Shown piece by piece: positions 1 to 8,641 of a stretch of DNA of 64,000 nt (within the stretch, counting starts at the first letter, position 1; each line of letters opens with the position of its first letter). Position numbers and translations under genes: made by a program. The DNA is taken from assembly GCA_035576005.1 (NCBI GenBank), contig DATLXH010000026.1, forward strand, positions 1-64,000. Reading direction: 5' to 3'. The notes under the pieces were generated by a model. It made no database searches. It was not told the DNA's origin and worked only from the letters and a program-made list of their open reading frames with translations. The stretch comes from DATLXH01 sp035576005. GTDB lineage: Bacteria; Acidobacteriota; Thermoanaerobaculia; Gp7-AA8.

Positions 1-449
1 CTCTGGTGAGAACTACGCGACCCCATCCGGGGTCGAACGGTCTTTCGCCGACGCATACCGGTGGTCGCTCGCTGACGCTCGCACCACCGGCTACCCTACG
101 AGCCCCCTCCGGGGCCTAGATCCGCGAGGTAAAGTTAGCGCGTATGGGGGTAGGGGTGAGGGTCTTATGTCCGAGCCAGGCTCGCGATGGGAAATCCCGG
201 CGCCTCGCCCCGGAGAGGGGAGCGGGACGCCGCTGCGCGGCTCATTGCTCCGGGGAACTTCGCCGCAGCGTCCCAAATTGATGGACGCACGATAATTTAA
301 ACCAGCGACTAGAACCGGAACATCTCCAATGAGTTACGACCTCCCGCTCGACCCGCGAATGCTCGCCTGCCTGAAACCATCGGCCCAATGATCGTAAAAT
401 GAAGGCACAGGCTCAGCCGTCCACTGAGCGTTCAACCAGAGGAAATTCG
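1..449. other. Intergenic region with small palindromes
   Basis: I see no convincing gene here. Two short hairpins are visible: GACCCC/GGGGTC with an ATCC loop at 19-34, and CCGGTGGT/ACCACCGG at 58-90 with a CGCTCGC-type loop. A third GC-rich block around 208-230 resembles the CCCTCTCCCC palindromes found near 57.4 kb. A minus-strand open frame at 91-276 is low-complexity and looks like a by-product of these repeats. The promoter of the following SPFH operon should lie at about 290-440, but I cannot point to a clear -35/-10 pair. Confidence 0.5.
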
Positions 450-1487
450 ATGGAAGTGCTCGCTACACCCAGGTTCCGCCTACACTCCCCGTTCCTTCGT
501 CAGGTGCGGGCAAAGTTTGGTCGGATCGGGTTCATATTCGCCGCCGTTGCCGTTCCTGTGCTGCTGCTTCGTACCTGCACAATGCAGTACGTCCCGCCCG
601 ACAAAATCGGGCTCCGCCAGATTTCGTTCGGACCAAGCAAGGGTCTGCAGAAAGAACTGGTCCTGCCGGGATACCGCCGCGCCATCAGCTCGTACGAAAC
701 CATCAAGACTTTTCCGAGGGACATTCAAGTCGTCGAGTTCACGAACTCGCACGCGGAGGGGGGCATCAAGGCGCGAACTCTTCCGGCTATCAATTGTCCG
801 ACGGTCGACGGCTATCCGGTGCAGATCGACGTGACCGTTCTGTATCGAGTGGTCAATCCATTTCTCGTAGTCTCGAAGTTCGGTTTTGGCCGTGGGTATG
901 AGGATGGCGTGGTTGTCCGCTACACCGATCCAGCGGTCAAGCATCACCTCGGGGAGCTGCGAGCAGAACAGTTCTATCTGGAGGCGCGGTTGCAGAAAGT
1001 CGCTGGCCTCAAGCGGGAGTTGGCGCAGCGGTTTCGCGAGAACGGTCTCGGACTCGCTGATGTACTGGTCAGGCAGTACGACTATCCCGACACGTTTCAG
1101 TCGCTCACGGAGCAGAAGAAGATTCAGGACCAGTCGGTACTGACGAACAAGGAGCTCACCAAGCAGGCGGAAGTGCAGACCCGGCTGAACCAGGTGTCAG
1201 CCGAGGGTCAGAACCTCATCAACGTGAAGGCTGCAGAGTTTCAGGCCATGATCACCGGCCTCAATGCTCAGAAGGATCTCTATGAACGGCAAAAACGCGC
1301 GGAAGCGGATCTCCTGGTGAAAACTGCCGAAGCGGACGGAACGGAGATGATCAATCGCGCCATGGAGGGAGCAGGGTCCGAGAAGCTGCTCAGACTCAGA
1401 AAGGGTCTGGCCGTACTCAACGGCATCAAAGGGCCGATTTATATCTCAGGCGACCCCACCGACGTTGGACGCCTTTCCAGGCAATAG
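450..1487 (+). CDS. SPFH/band 7 domain membrane protein (first of pair)
   Basis: A 345-residue stomatin/prohibitin-like protein. Residues about 27-41 form one N-terminal membrane anchor, followed by an SPFH domain (roughly 50-230) and a charged, Ala/Glu/Lys-rich helix (about 230-320) that should form a coiled coil. SPFH proteins assemble into large membrane cages or scaffolds and often regulate membrane proteases or lipid domains. The frame is open from 399, but the ATG at 450 has AGAGGAAA just upstream (438-445) and is the better start. It lies 9 bp before a second SPFH gene, so the two are probably co-transcribed and may form a hetero-oligomer, as HflK/HflC and the prohibitins do. The specific partner or substrate is unknown. 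Confidence 0.85.
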   Translation: MEVLATPRFRLHSPFLRQVRAKFGRIGFIFAAVAVPVLLLRTCTMQYVPPDKIGLRQISFGPSKGLQKELVLPGYRRAISSYETIKTFPRDIQVVEFTNSHAEGGIKARTLPAINCPTVDGYPVQIDVTVLYRVVNPFLVVSKFGFGRGYEDGVVVRYTDPAVKHHLGELRAEQFYLEARLQKVAGLKRELAQRFRENGLGLADVLVRQYDYPDTFQSLTEQKKIQDQSVLTNKELTKQAEVQTRLNQVSAEGQNLINVKAAEFQAMITGLNAQKDLYERQKRAEADLLVKTAEADGTEMINRAMEGAGSEKLLRLRKGLAVLNGIKGPIYISGDPTDVGRLSRQ

Positions 1488-1496
1488 GCAACCGAG

Positions 1497-2531
1497 ATGA
1501 ACATACAGAAAAGAAACGTCGTGCTGCTCGCGCTCGTTGCGGTCGTGTTGACTCGCTGCGTTCCGCATAAGACCGGTGCTACCGAGGTCGGTATCAAGTT
1601 CAACAAGTTCACTCGGTCAATCGAGCGTGCCGATGCGGGTGCAACCTACTTTTTTCTTCCTTTCGTCAACGACTGGAAGACGTATGACACCTCTACACAG
1701 AGTCTGATCATGAGCTCGAATTCTCAAGGCGGAGACAGGCAGAAGAAAGACGACTTGCGCTTCAAGACCCGTGACGGAAACGACATCGAAGCCGACATTA
1801 CAGTCCGCTGGAGGATTGATCCGGTCAAAGCGGAGTACGTTTGGAAACATGTGGCTCCGAGTACCGACGACGTCAAAGAAAAGCTCGTCCGGCCGATGGC
1901 ACGCTCCTATGTGCGCGACGTCCTGAACCGGCTCGACTCTGAAGAGTTCTACAACCCGGACCTGCGTTTCAAGTCGGCCGCCATCGCTGGTAACCAGCTT
2001 GCCGCACATCTGCAGACTTACGGCGTTCTGGCGGAACAGGTGATCATAGGCAACTTCTCATTCAAGAAGGATTACCAGGACCTCATTAACGCCAGAAAGG
2101 AGGCAGAGAAACAGGCGGAGAAATTGGAGGCCGAGATCCTGGCCACGCTGGAATCGAATAAATCAAATCTGCAGTCCAAGATCGCCGAGCTGACCCAGCA
2201 GCTCACCATCAGCAAGGGACAACTCGAGCAGGCCCAACGTGCTGCCGACGCCTACCTTGTGCAGCGTCAGCAGGGCGCGCAGGCAACAACCGCCGAGCGG
2301 AGTGCGGTCGCGCAGGGTATACGCAAGGAACGCAGCGCGCTCAATGGAAGCGCCGGCGATGCTTACGTTACTCTGCAGCTGATCGATGCGCTCCAGAAGA
2401 AAGAGATCAGGCAGATACCCAACCTCCCTAGCGGCGGAAACGTCATTCTCGATGGCAACCGGCTGTTAGAGCAGCTTGGCGTCGTTCAGTACCAACAACG
2501 TCGCACAGAAAACAATGAGCGAAAAGATTGA
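1497..2531 (+). CDS. SPFH/band 7 domain membrane protein (second of pair)
   Basis: A 344-residue protein with the same plan as the preceding gene: an N-terminal hydrophobic segment (residues about 8-19), an SPFH domain, then a long Gln/Ala/Glu-rich helical region (about 200-290). A Cys at residue 21 follows the hydrophobic stretch, but the preceding LTR is not a good lipobox, so I read it as a membrane anchor rather than a lipoprotein. Sequence similarity to the first SPFH protein is modest, so this looks like an old duplication or a hetero-oligomer pair. The 3-prime end overlaps the next reading frame by 17 bp, which suggests translational coupling. Confidence 0.83.
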   Translation: MNIQKRNVVLLALVAVVLTRCVPHKTGATEVGIKFNKFTRSIERADAGATYFFLPFVNDWKTYDTSTQSLIMSSNSQGGDRQKKDDLRFKTRDGNDIEADITVRWRIDPVKAEYVWKHVAPSTDDVKEKLVRPMARSYVRDVLNRLDSEEFYNPDLRFKSAAIAGNQLAAHLQTYGVLAEQVIIGNFSFKKDYQDLINARKEAEKQAEKLEAEILATLESNKSNLQSKIAELTQQLTISKGQLEQAQRAADAYLVQRQQGAQATTAERSAVAQGIRKERSALNGSAGDAYVTLQLIDALQKKEIRQIPNLPSGGNVILDGNRLLEQLGVVQYQQRRTENNERKD

Positions 2532-3180
2532 TGTTCCGGATCTGATCCCATCCTCGGCGGTTGGAATCAATCTGGCGGGTGCTGATTACGATCTTGGCAA
2601 CGTCATCTACCGGGTCCTGACTGAGTGCGAGCATCGGCGCAGGTCATTCCCGGCCGATCAGGCCGAGCGAATGCTCCTCGGCATCGCGCGCCAGAAGCTG
2701 GATGAGCTCCGACCTGGATACGTCGAGCTCGGTGGCTCGGCCCCCTACTGGGAGTCACTGGAGCGTGAAGTGCTCGGCAACGTGATGCCGCGTTACGTCC
2801 GTCGTGGGATCGAGCAGACCCGACTCGAGGAACGTGATTACGGTGTCTGGCGGAGGGGAGACATGCTGGCCCGGGTGTTGTTTTCAGTCGGTGCTCTGAC
2901 CGTCGGTGGGATCATCATTGCGCTTCCATTCATCCCGGTATTCGAAAATGCATTCGCGTTTTTCTCAGCCTTTGCAGCCTGGTTCTACCCCGAGCTCCAG
3001 AAGACTATGCATGACGCGAAGCACACCCGGCTACTCAACCGGATGGTCACTGAGGGACAGGCCTACCAGACGCTGAATCAGAAGCTCCTTACCGGAGCCG
3101 CGCTCGACGAGGCTTTTGCGATGTTGCCGGGACGGACGCCGAAGCCACCGCGGATAGACGAGGATCAGAGCATTCACTGA
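2515..3180 (+). CDS. Two-TM membrane protein of the SPFH operon
   Basis: A 221-residue protein I do not recognise. The first 115 residues are soluble and charged. Two closely spaced membrane helices follow (about 118-140 and 143-160), then a cytoplasmic-looking tail of 60 residues. The frame is open from 2476, but the ATG at 2515 gives a typical start and overlaps the end of the upstream SPFH gene by 17 bp. Tight coupling to two SPFH genes suggests it is a client or anchor of the SPFH assembly; this is inference from position only. Confidence 0.7.
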   Translation: MSEKIDVPDLIPSSAVGINLAGADYDLGNVIYRVLTECEHRRRSFPADQAERMLLGIARQKLDELRPGYVELGGSAPYWESLEREVLGNVMPRYVRRGIEQTRLEERDYGVWRRGDMLARVLFSVGALTVGGIIIALPFIPVFENAFAFFSAFAAWFYPELQKTMHDAKHTRLLNRMVTEGQAYQTLNQKLLTGAALDEAFAMLPGRTPKPPRIDEDQSIH

Positions 3181-3189
3181 GAGGGGCAA

Positions 3190-3238
3190 CATTCAACATT
3201 CTGGTGATTCAGAAGTGTTGAATTGTGAATGTTGAATG
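3190..3238. terminator. Perfect 12-bp inverted repeat between convergent genes
   Basis: CATTCAACATTC (3190-3201) and GAATGTTGAATG (3227-3238) are exact inverse complements around a 25-nt loop. The hairpin lies between the end of the SPFH operon and the end of the convergent pspA-like gene, where a bidirectional terminator would be expected. It is AT-rich and has no clear U-run, so a termination role is only plausible. Confidence 0.4.
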
Positions 3239-3255
3239 AAAGGCCGGCGGGTTCA

Positions 3256-3963
3256 CTACTCCTCGGATTCTCCGGTGATCGCCTTACGTTCCGGCAATCC
3301 CATCTCCTGCTCCATCTCCCGAAGCAGACTCTGCGCTCGTGCCTTCCTGACGTTTCGCTCGGCCTGAATTTTTTTCAGATCACTGCTTCCAACTGCCATC
3401 TCCATGGCAGCCTTTGCTTCTGCGCTCTTCTGTCGTACCTGATCCAGATACTTTTCCGTCGTAGCCCCAGTGTCGTTTGCGTCGAGTTGAATGAGTGCGG
3501 CCGCAGCCTCACCGACCACTTTGGCGCGGCGATGTTCCTCCACGGCCCGCTGAGCCAGCTGGATCCGCTCACGCAAGCGGCGCTTCATCTCTTCGATGGA
3601 TACGAGCGCGTTCTCATGAGCATGTGCCGCAGCCTCGATCTCTTCTCGCGTCGTCGCCAGGTCCTCACGAACCTGCTCGAGAGTTCCAGCCTCATCCTCG
3701 GCGATCGATCGAGAGTCAGCGCTACCCTCTCGCAGAGCATGTTGAATCGACTGTACAAGTCGGTGCTCCTGCGACTCGAGCCGTCGAACGTCACTCTCCA
3801 GCTTGAGCACCGTAGCCCGCGTTGATACCAGGATCTGGTTGAGCCGAGGAAGGGTGCTCCTCATCTCCTCGACGGCCTGCTGGAGCATCACTTCGGGATC
3901 TTCAGCGAGAGAGATGAAGTAACCCAACCACGATTTGAGCAAGCGAGTTACGCGACCCAACAT
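3256..3963 (-). CDS. pspA: PspA/IM30 family membrane-stress protein
   Basis: A 235-residue, almost entirely helical protein with the PspA/Vipp1 layout. An amphipathic N-terminal helix precedes the family-typical AEDPEVMLQQAVEEM segment (about residues 20-35), followed by long coiled coils rich in Glu, Arg and Ala. PspA proteins bind stressed inner membranes and polymerise into ESCRT-III-like rods or rings. The ATG at 3963 is preferred over the GTG at 3966 because AGGGGG lies 4 nt before it. The gene converges on the SPFH operon. PspA and SPFH proteins both act on membrane integrity, so a shared envelope-stress role is reasonable but not shown. Confidence 0.85.
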   Translation of the reverse strand: MLGRVTRLLKSWLGYFISLAEDPEVMLQQAVEEMRSTLPRLNQILVSTRATVLKLESDVRRLESQEHRLVQSIQHALREGSADSRSIAEDEAGTLEQVREDLATTREEIEAAAHAHENALVSIEEMKRRLRERIQLAQRAVEEHRRAKVVGEAAAALIQLDANDTGATTEKYLDQVRQKSAEAKAAMEMAVGSSDLKKIQAERNVRKARAQSLLREMEQEMGLPERKAITGESEE

Positions 3964-4188
3964 CACACCCCCTGGCTAGTCCGGCGAACGATCGACGAAT
4001 TATATGTCGACGCCTTGTGTGTTGATGAATGCGGGCAAAGTTGTGTCGACGCGTTGCGCGCTCGAGAATCCATCGTCGGGATCGGTTCAAGGGGACAGTT
4101 CAGGCCCCGCTGAGCTCTACAGTTTGCCCCGTGTCACTGTTAAAGCGATAATCCAGAAGCTTCTTTCATGCGGAGGCGGGGAGTGGTA

Positions 4189-5745
4189 ATGAAGCGATTG
4201 ACGGTTTTGAGCGCTTTCGTGATCGCTGCGGTCACTTCGATTGTCTGGGCAGCCACAGCTTCGGCACCAGTGAACCTCATCCTTCCCTCGGGAATCTTTC
4301 CCGTCAGGGTAGTGGAGGAAAACGGTGAACTGTTTTTCTCTGCCGACGATCTGATCAAGGGCCTGGGAGGAACGCTCTCAAACTCGGAGCAGGCGTACAG
4401 AGCGACGGTCGGCAGCGTGGAAGCCGCGTTCGGGACCGATTCGAAGCTCGCCATAGTGAGCGACACGATGTTAGAGCTATCCCGCCTTCCGGTCGTGGTC
4501 GATGGGACTCCATACCTTCCACTTCCGTTCTTTCAGACCCTTGCGAAGGCCGCTCTACGACAGGCTGTTTCATTTACACCAGCCGATCGAGCTCTTCGCC
4601 TCCAGGCGATCGCCAGCGAACCTATCTCTCCCCAGGTCTCGGTCGTCAACCTGCAGGGAATGTCGAAGGTGGTCATACAGCTCGCAGCGGCGGTTGACTA
4701 CAGCATTGCGAAAGATGCGGCCACCTACACGATACGATTCAAAGCGCCCGTACGAGCACCTTTCGGAGAGCAGGCATACGATGACCCTCATGTCTCGCGA
4801 ATCCTGTTTCTCGGCAGCGATCTCAAGATCCAGCTGACGGCAGAAGATGTGGCGGGGTCCGCCTATCGACTCGACAACCCATTTCGAATCGTCCTGGATC
4901 TTCAAAAGGGAGTCTCTTCAATTCAGGAAGGGCTTGTTGCACCGCCGCGCACTGAGACGCAACCTCAGGACCTCCCCGGGATTCGGACAATCGTCATCGA
5001 TCCCGGCCATGGGGGTAAGGACGTCGGCGCGACCGGACTGAAGGGACTGCTCGAAAAAGATGCGACGCTGGCGATCGCACAAAAGCTTTCGCCAATGTTG
5101 TCGAGGAGGTTGAACGTCCGCGTGATTCTCACGCGGACGGGTGACAGCTCTGTGTCACTGGATGAGCGGACCTCGATTGCGAATCAATACAAGGGAGATC
5201 TTTTTCTCTCGATCCATTTAAATGCGGCCAGGACGAAAGGGGCGAGAGGTTCGGAGACCTACTTTCTTTCCCTGGAGGCCTCCGACGAGCTCGCGCGCAA
5301 GGCCGCCGAGCGGGAGAACCGCCAGGTGATGGGTCCAACGCAAATTGAAACCGCTACGTCGTCGGACCTCCGACTGATCCTGTGGGATCTCGCGCAACAG
5401 GACTACCTCAAAGAGTCGAGTCATCTGGCCGAGGTGGTGCAGGTCGAGATGGACCGCGCGTCTGGTCTGCCGAACCGCGGTGTCAAGCAGGCGCCTTTCA
5501 AAGTGCTGGTGGGTGCGACGATGCCGGCCGCCCTGGTGGAAGTCAGTTTCATCTCTAATGAGGAAGATGAGGCAAAACTCAGGACTCCGGAGTTCCAGAC
5601 TTCGATCGCGGCAACGCTGGCGGCGGCGATTGAGCGCTTCAAGAAAGAATACGACGCGCGTAACGGGTTAGGAAACGCACCGCCGGTTGCCGCAAAAGTG
5701 GCACCGGCGCCGACCTCCTCAACCACCGCTCCCGTCACGCAATGA
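4189..5745 (+). CDS. amiC: N-acetylmuramoyl-L-alanine amidase (AmiC-like, AMIN plus Amidase_3)
   Basis: A 518-residue zinc amidase that cleaves the amide bond between muramic acid and the stem peptide, as in daughter-cell separation. Residues 1-26 are a signal peptide. Next come a copper-amine-oxidase-N-like segment and an AMIN-like beta domain (about 30-240) that should bind peptidoglycan or septal partners. The catalytic Amidase_3 domain starts near residue 264 with VIDPGHGGKDVGA (zinc His), has FLSIHLNA near 339 (zinc His) and the Glu of VEVSFISN near 448. The ATG at 4189 is chosen over 4168 because GGGGAG precedes it and the signal peptide then starts correctly. It overlaps the next gene by 4 bp. 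Confidence 0.92.
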   Translation: MKRLTVLSAFVIAAVTSIVWAATASAPVNLILPSGIFPVRVVEENGELFFSADDLIKGLGGTLSNSEQAYRATVGSVEAAFGTDSKLAIVSDTMLELSRLPVVVDGTPYLPLPFFQTLAKAALRQAVSFTPADRALRLQAIASEPISPQVSVVNLQGMSKVVIQLAAAVDYSIAKDAATYTIRFKAPVRAPFGEQAYDDPHVSRILFLGSDLKIQLTAEDVAGSAYRLDNPFRIVLDLQKGVSSIQEGLVAPPRTETQPQDLPGIRTIVIDPGHGGKDVGATGLKGLLEKDATLAIAQKLSPMLSRRLNVRVILTRTGDSSVSLDERTSIANQYKGDLFLSIHLNAARTKGARGSETYFLSLEASDELARKAAERENRQVMGPTQIETATSSDLRLILWDLAQQDYLKESSHLAEVVQVEMDRASGLPNRGVKQAPFKVLVGATMPAALVEVSFISNEEDEAKLRTPEFQTSIAATLAAAIERFKKEYDARNGLGNAPPVAAKVAPAPTSSTTAPVTQ

Positions 5746-6272
5746 GACGCTTCCGAAGGTTCTTCGCCGTGCTGTTCCTCGCAGCCGCGTGCACGGGACG
5801 TGAGACCCCGCAACTCACAACTAGGGCAGTGAATCGTGTCTCGGTCCGTCCGGTCACTCTTTTTTTCGAGACGCCGCAACTGCTCCTCGGTTCCGAGCAA
5901 CGAAATCTGACGTTACCGGAGAATGAGGCCGGCGCCTTGACTCCGGTGTTGCGTGAGCTCATCCGCGGATCATCAAACGCCGCAGTGCCGAGGTCTTTCC
6001 CTCCCGACGCCGTCGTTCGGGCGACCTACTTGATGGGGGATGGGACCGCGATTGTTGATCTTGGTGGCGCGACGCTCGTCAATGGGTGGAGTGCCGGCAG
6101 TCACGAAGAACTGATTGCCACGTTTTCCATCGTTCACACGCTGACCGCGAACTTTCCGAGTGTGAAACGCGTGAGAATTCTCGTGAACGGACAGGCTGCA
6201 GAGACGCTAGCCGGCCACGTTGCGCTCGACCGGTCGTTGACACCCCTTCCGTCCTTGCTGGCGGCGCGCTGA
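5742..6272 (+). CDS. GerMN-domain lipoprotein
   Basis: A 176-residue lipoprotein. The N-terminus has basic residues, a hydrophobic stretch and the lipobox LAAAC, with the lipidated Cys at residue 17. The rest matches the GerMN (sporulation/spore germination GerM) domain: VTLFFETPQ near the start, a central segment ending LMGDGTAIVDLGG, and the late VKRVRILVNGQAAETLAGH segment. In non-sporulating Gram-negatives such proteins commonly follow an AmiC-type amidase, as here. The ATGA overlap at 5742-5745 implies translational coupling. A role in peptidoglycan metabolism at the septum is inferred from this pairing. Confidence 0.82.
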   Translation: MRRFRRFFAVLFLAAACTGRETPQLTTRAVNRVSVRPVTLFFETPQLLLGSEQRNLTLPENEAGALTPVLRELIRGSSNAAVPRSFPPDAVVRATYLMGDGTAIVDLGGATLVNGWSAGSHEELIATFSIVHTLTANFPSVKRVRILVNGQAAETLAGHVALDRSLTPLPSLLAAR

Positions 6273-6766
6273 CGAGCTTTCATGCGGGAGAGAACATCCC
6301 CCCTTCCGAGGCCTGGAGGGATTGGAGCGTCGCGGTTGGTCGCCTCACGCCGACAATCTTGGAGGAACGCATCCTGCGTTGCTCGGGAGTTATTTGCTGA
6401 GAGCCAGCAGATTCAGTATCTTACAGATAATGAGCGCTCGTTCTTCGAATTGACTGAGGGGAAGGGACTTGTCACGAGTCTGTTACATTGAGAAAAGTTT
6501 CACAATCTCGCGTTATACTGTTTCAGCATTAAGTAGTCGATTGTGCTGGATGGGCAAATCGAGAAACAGTCAAGTTGCTACCTGCCATCAAATCCACGCT
6601 GAGTACTGTCCCGCTCTCCGAGATCCAACCGCTATCTCTTCTCTCACCCCAAGCTTTTCTCAACCCATCCAGTAGCAGCATGACCCCGGCGAAAGCCGGG
6701 GTCACCTTTCGCCGGCGATGCTGTCGCAGAACTTCGGGGGAATGTTGGTGAGATGCGCGGGCCGGT
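6273..6766. other. Intergenic, locally AT-rich region
   Basis: No gene is convincing. An AT-rich island at about 6410-6560 contains TTGAGA (6488-6493) and TATACT about 20 bp downstream. This resembles a sigma-70 promoter with over-long spacing, reading rightwards into a region with no good open frame. Downstream lies a perfect GAAA-loop hairpin at 6681-6704. A small RNA is possible but nothing identifies one. Confidence 0.3.
6681..6704. terminator. Perfect 10-bp hairpin with GAAA loop
   Basis: TGACCCCGGC and GCCGGGGTCA form an uninterrupted stem closed by a GAAA tetraloop. A weak pyrimidine-rich CCTTTC tract follows. It could terminate transcription leaving the upstream AT-rich island or be a REP-like unit. 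Confidence 0.4.
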
Positions 6767-7058
6767 TAGCCCGCATTTCTCACAGACCTTCGCCGTGAGG
6801 TGGCCGAGAGCGGCCTGAATGCTGAGGCGCACGACGGTTTCGCGACGGAGCATAGTTGACACTGTGTCGAGAGCAAGCGGGCCGGGTGTAGGGACGCAGG
6901 GCCTGCGTCCGGCACCCAGACATTCGCATCAGGAATTCTGCATCCCGGCATGAACCCTCGTCCACACGATGACCGACCACAATCTTCTCGGTCAGGGACA
7001 GGGTACCGGACGCACGCCGTGCGTCCCTGCGCTCGCATTCTGTGAGAAATTCGGGCTA
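6767..7058. repeat. Family 1 palindromic repeat, copy A (carries nested 139-bp element)
   Basis: The left end reads TAGCCCGCATTTCTCACA on the plus strand. The right end TGTGAGAAATTCGGGCTA (7041-7058) is its inverse complement with one difference. The left arm matches the inverse complement of the right arm of copy D (52.6 kb), so the arms are homologous but distinguishable. A separate 139-bp inverted-end element is inserted at 6890-7028. The last three bases (7056-7058) form the TAG stop codon of the minus-strand holB gene. Confidence 0.85.
6890..7028. repeat. Nested 139-bp inverted-end element, copy 1
   Basis: It starts AGGGACGCAGGGCCTGCG and ends with CGCACGCCGTGCGTCCCT. The outer 23 bp are inverse complements with two differences. 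A second copy of the same length and orientation lies at 8765-8903, and both sit inside family 1 repeats. Confidence 0.8.
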
Positions 7059-7952
7059 GGCGCTGGACGCAACTTGCGAACGATGAAGCTTCGCCACCGA
7101 TTGCTCGATCATCATTCGTGCGTCGGCGTTCACAGCGAGACGATCGATTGCAGTCAGCGCGTCGGTCGCTGCCGACAGTAGCGCAGAGCGTCCAATGGCA
7201 TCGCGAACGACGATCCTTTCCCCGGCCCCGCCATCCCGCGGCTGTTCAAGAGCACAGAGGTCGCGCAACAGCATGGCGTAGAGAGCCATGGCTTCCTTGA
7301 CGGGTTCGGCCGACGAAATGACTGCTGCCATGGTCAGCAGCGCCGACACATCCCGGTCGACGGCGTAGCTGTGCAGCAGACCCATCAGGAGGGCCGACAG
7401 ATTCTCGATCTCCTTCTGATCGAGGCGCAGCTCGGAGTATCCGTGCGGTGACCCAGTTCTGTCGGACACCGCTACGACGGACGATTCAAGATGCACAGAC
7501 TGAGACCGCGAACGGATCGTCTGGAGCAGAAGATCGGGGGAGCGTGTGAGCAGGAGAAAGAGTGTGTCGCGCGACGGTTCCTCGAGGGTCTTGAGCAGGG
7601 AGTTTGCACCACCAACCGACAGCGACTCCGCAGGTTGAACGATGAAGACTTTCGTGCGTCCTTCGTAGGGTCGGAGGGTCGCCTCTGCAATCGCGCTGCG
7701 TACCTGGTCGATTGCGATCAGCTTGCGGTCGCCGGCGATCTCGAGATAGTGCACGTCGGGATGAATGTCGCGTCGCGTTTTGTCGCATGACACGCAGTCG
7801 TCTCCCATTGTGTGATTGAGACAGTTGACCGTCAGAGCGACTGTTACCGCGAAGGCGCGAAGCTCCTCGGGTGAGCGCCCGTACAGGATTACCGCGTGAT
7901 GAATCCCACCCCGCTGCGCGGACTCGAGGAGCAACTCTGAGGGAGAGGTCAT
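7056..7952 (-). CDS. holB: DNA polymerase III subunit delta prime
   Basis: A 298-residue AAA+ clamp-loader subunit. The N-terminal region has the usual delta-prime plan: the P-loop position reads LYGRSPEEL, so it lacks GKT and should not hydrolyse ATP. A zinc-binding set follows (CLNHTMGDDCVSCDK, about residues 44-58), then SLLKTLEEP, the clamp-loader sensor motif with the following arginine-rich IRSRSQ. It loads the beta clamp together with DnaX and delta. The gene overlaps tmk by 4 bp (ATGA), a widespread tmk-holB arrangement. Its TAG stop is the terminal triplet of repeat copy A, so the C-terminus may have been reshaped by repeat insertion. Confidence 0.88.
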   Translation of the reverse strand: MTSPSELLLESAQRGGIHHAVILYGRSPEELRAFAVTVALTVNCLNHTMGDDCVSCDKTRRDIHPDVHYLEIAGDRKLIAIDQVRSAIAEATLRPYEGRTKVFIVQPAESLSVGGANSLLKTLEEPSRDTLFLLLTRSPDLLLQTIRSRSQSVHLESSVVAVSDRTGSPHGYSELRLDQKEIENLSALLMGLLHSYAVDRDVSALLTMAAVISSAEPVKEAMALYAMLLRDLCALEQPRDGGAGERIVVRDAIGRSALLSAATDALTAIDRLAVNADARMMIEQSVAKLHRSQVASSA

Positions 7953-8629
7953 ACGTTCGCCGTCGAGGCTAACCGGAGCGACGGGAGACGCCGCGACACT
8001 GCCTCAATGGTCGCTGCCGTCACATCATCCATCGAGACGCTCGCATCGATCACTGCATAGCGGATGGGGTCTGAGAGTGCAAGAGTGAGATATCCCTCCC
8101 GAACGCGCCTGTGAAATCGAAGCTCCTCTCCCTCGATCCTGCTTTCGTTCTTCGACTGCGCGGATGTCTCATTGCGTGCCGCCGCTCGCGCCAGTCCCGC
8201 TTCTTCGGGGAGATCGTAGATAAGCGTCAGGTCGGGCCGAAGACCTCCCGTGGCCAGACTGTTGAGAAGGTTCAGTCGTTCGAAGCTGAGCATTCGACCG
8301 AAGCCCTGATATGCAAGAGTCGAATCGGTGTAGCGGTCGCACAGTACCGTTGCGCCGGCTGCCACCGAGGGCTCGAGAAGCTCTGTGACATGTTGACGGC
8401 GCGAGGCGGCGTAGAGAAGGAGCTCCGTCGTCGGATCTATCGTGGAGCTCTCCTGCGGATCGAGAACGATCGCCCGGATTCGGTCGGCCAGTGGCGTGCC
8501 TCCCGGCTCTTTCGTAAGAACCACACGACCACCCGCGCGACGGATGAGCTCCGCAAGACGCTGCAGCTGCGTCGATTTCCCACTCCCTTCGATTCCCTCG
8601 ACCGTCACGAAGAATCCCCTGTTGCTCAT
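7949..8629 (-). CDS. tmk: Thymidylate kinase (dTMP kinase)
   Basis: A 226-residue P-loop kinase that phosphorylates dTMP to dTDP in dTTP synthesis. Visible motifs are the Walker A VEGIEGSGKSTQ (about residues 10-21), the substrate loop TKEPGGTPLADRIR, CDRYTDSTLAYQG (DRY/H motif, near 95) and an Arg-rich lid region. The frame is open far upstream through a repeat, giving a false N-terminus. The ATG at 8629 gives the family-typical start MSNRGFFVTVEG. It is the first gene of a tmk-holB pair with a 4-bp overlap, and its leader is formed almost entirely by repeat copy B. Confidence 0.92.
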   Translation of the reverse strand: MSNRGFFVTVEGIEGSGKSTQLQRLAELIRRAGGRVVLTKEPGGTPLADRIRAIVLDPQESSTIDPTTELLLYAASRRQHVTELLEPSVAAGATVLCDRYTDSTLAYQGFGRMLSFERLNLLNSLATGGLRPDLTLIYDLPEEAGLARAAARNETSAQSKNESRIEGEELRFHRRVREGYLTLALSDPIRYAVIDASVSMDDVTAATIEAVSRRLPSLRLASTANV

Positions 8630-8641
8630 TTCGTCGCATTC

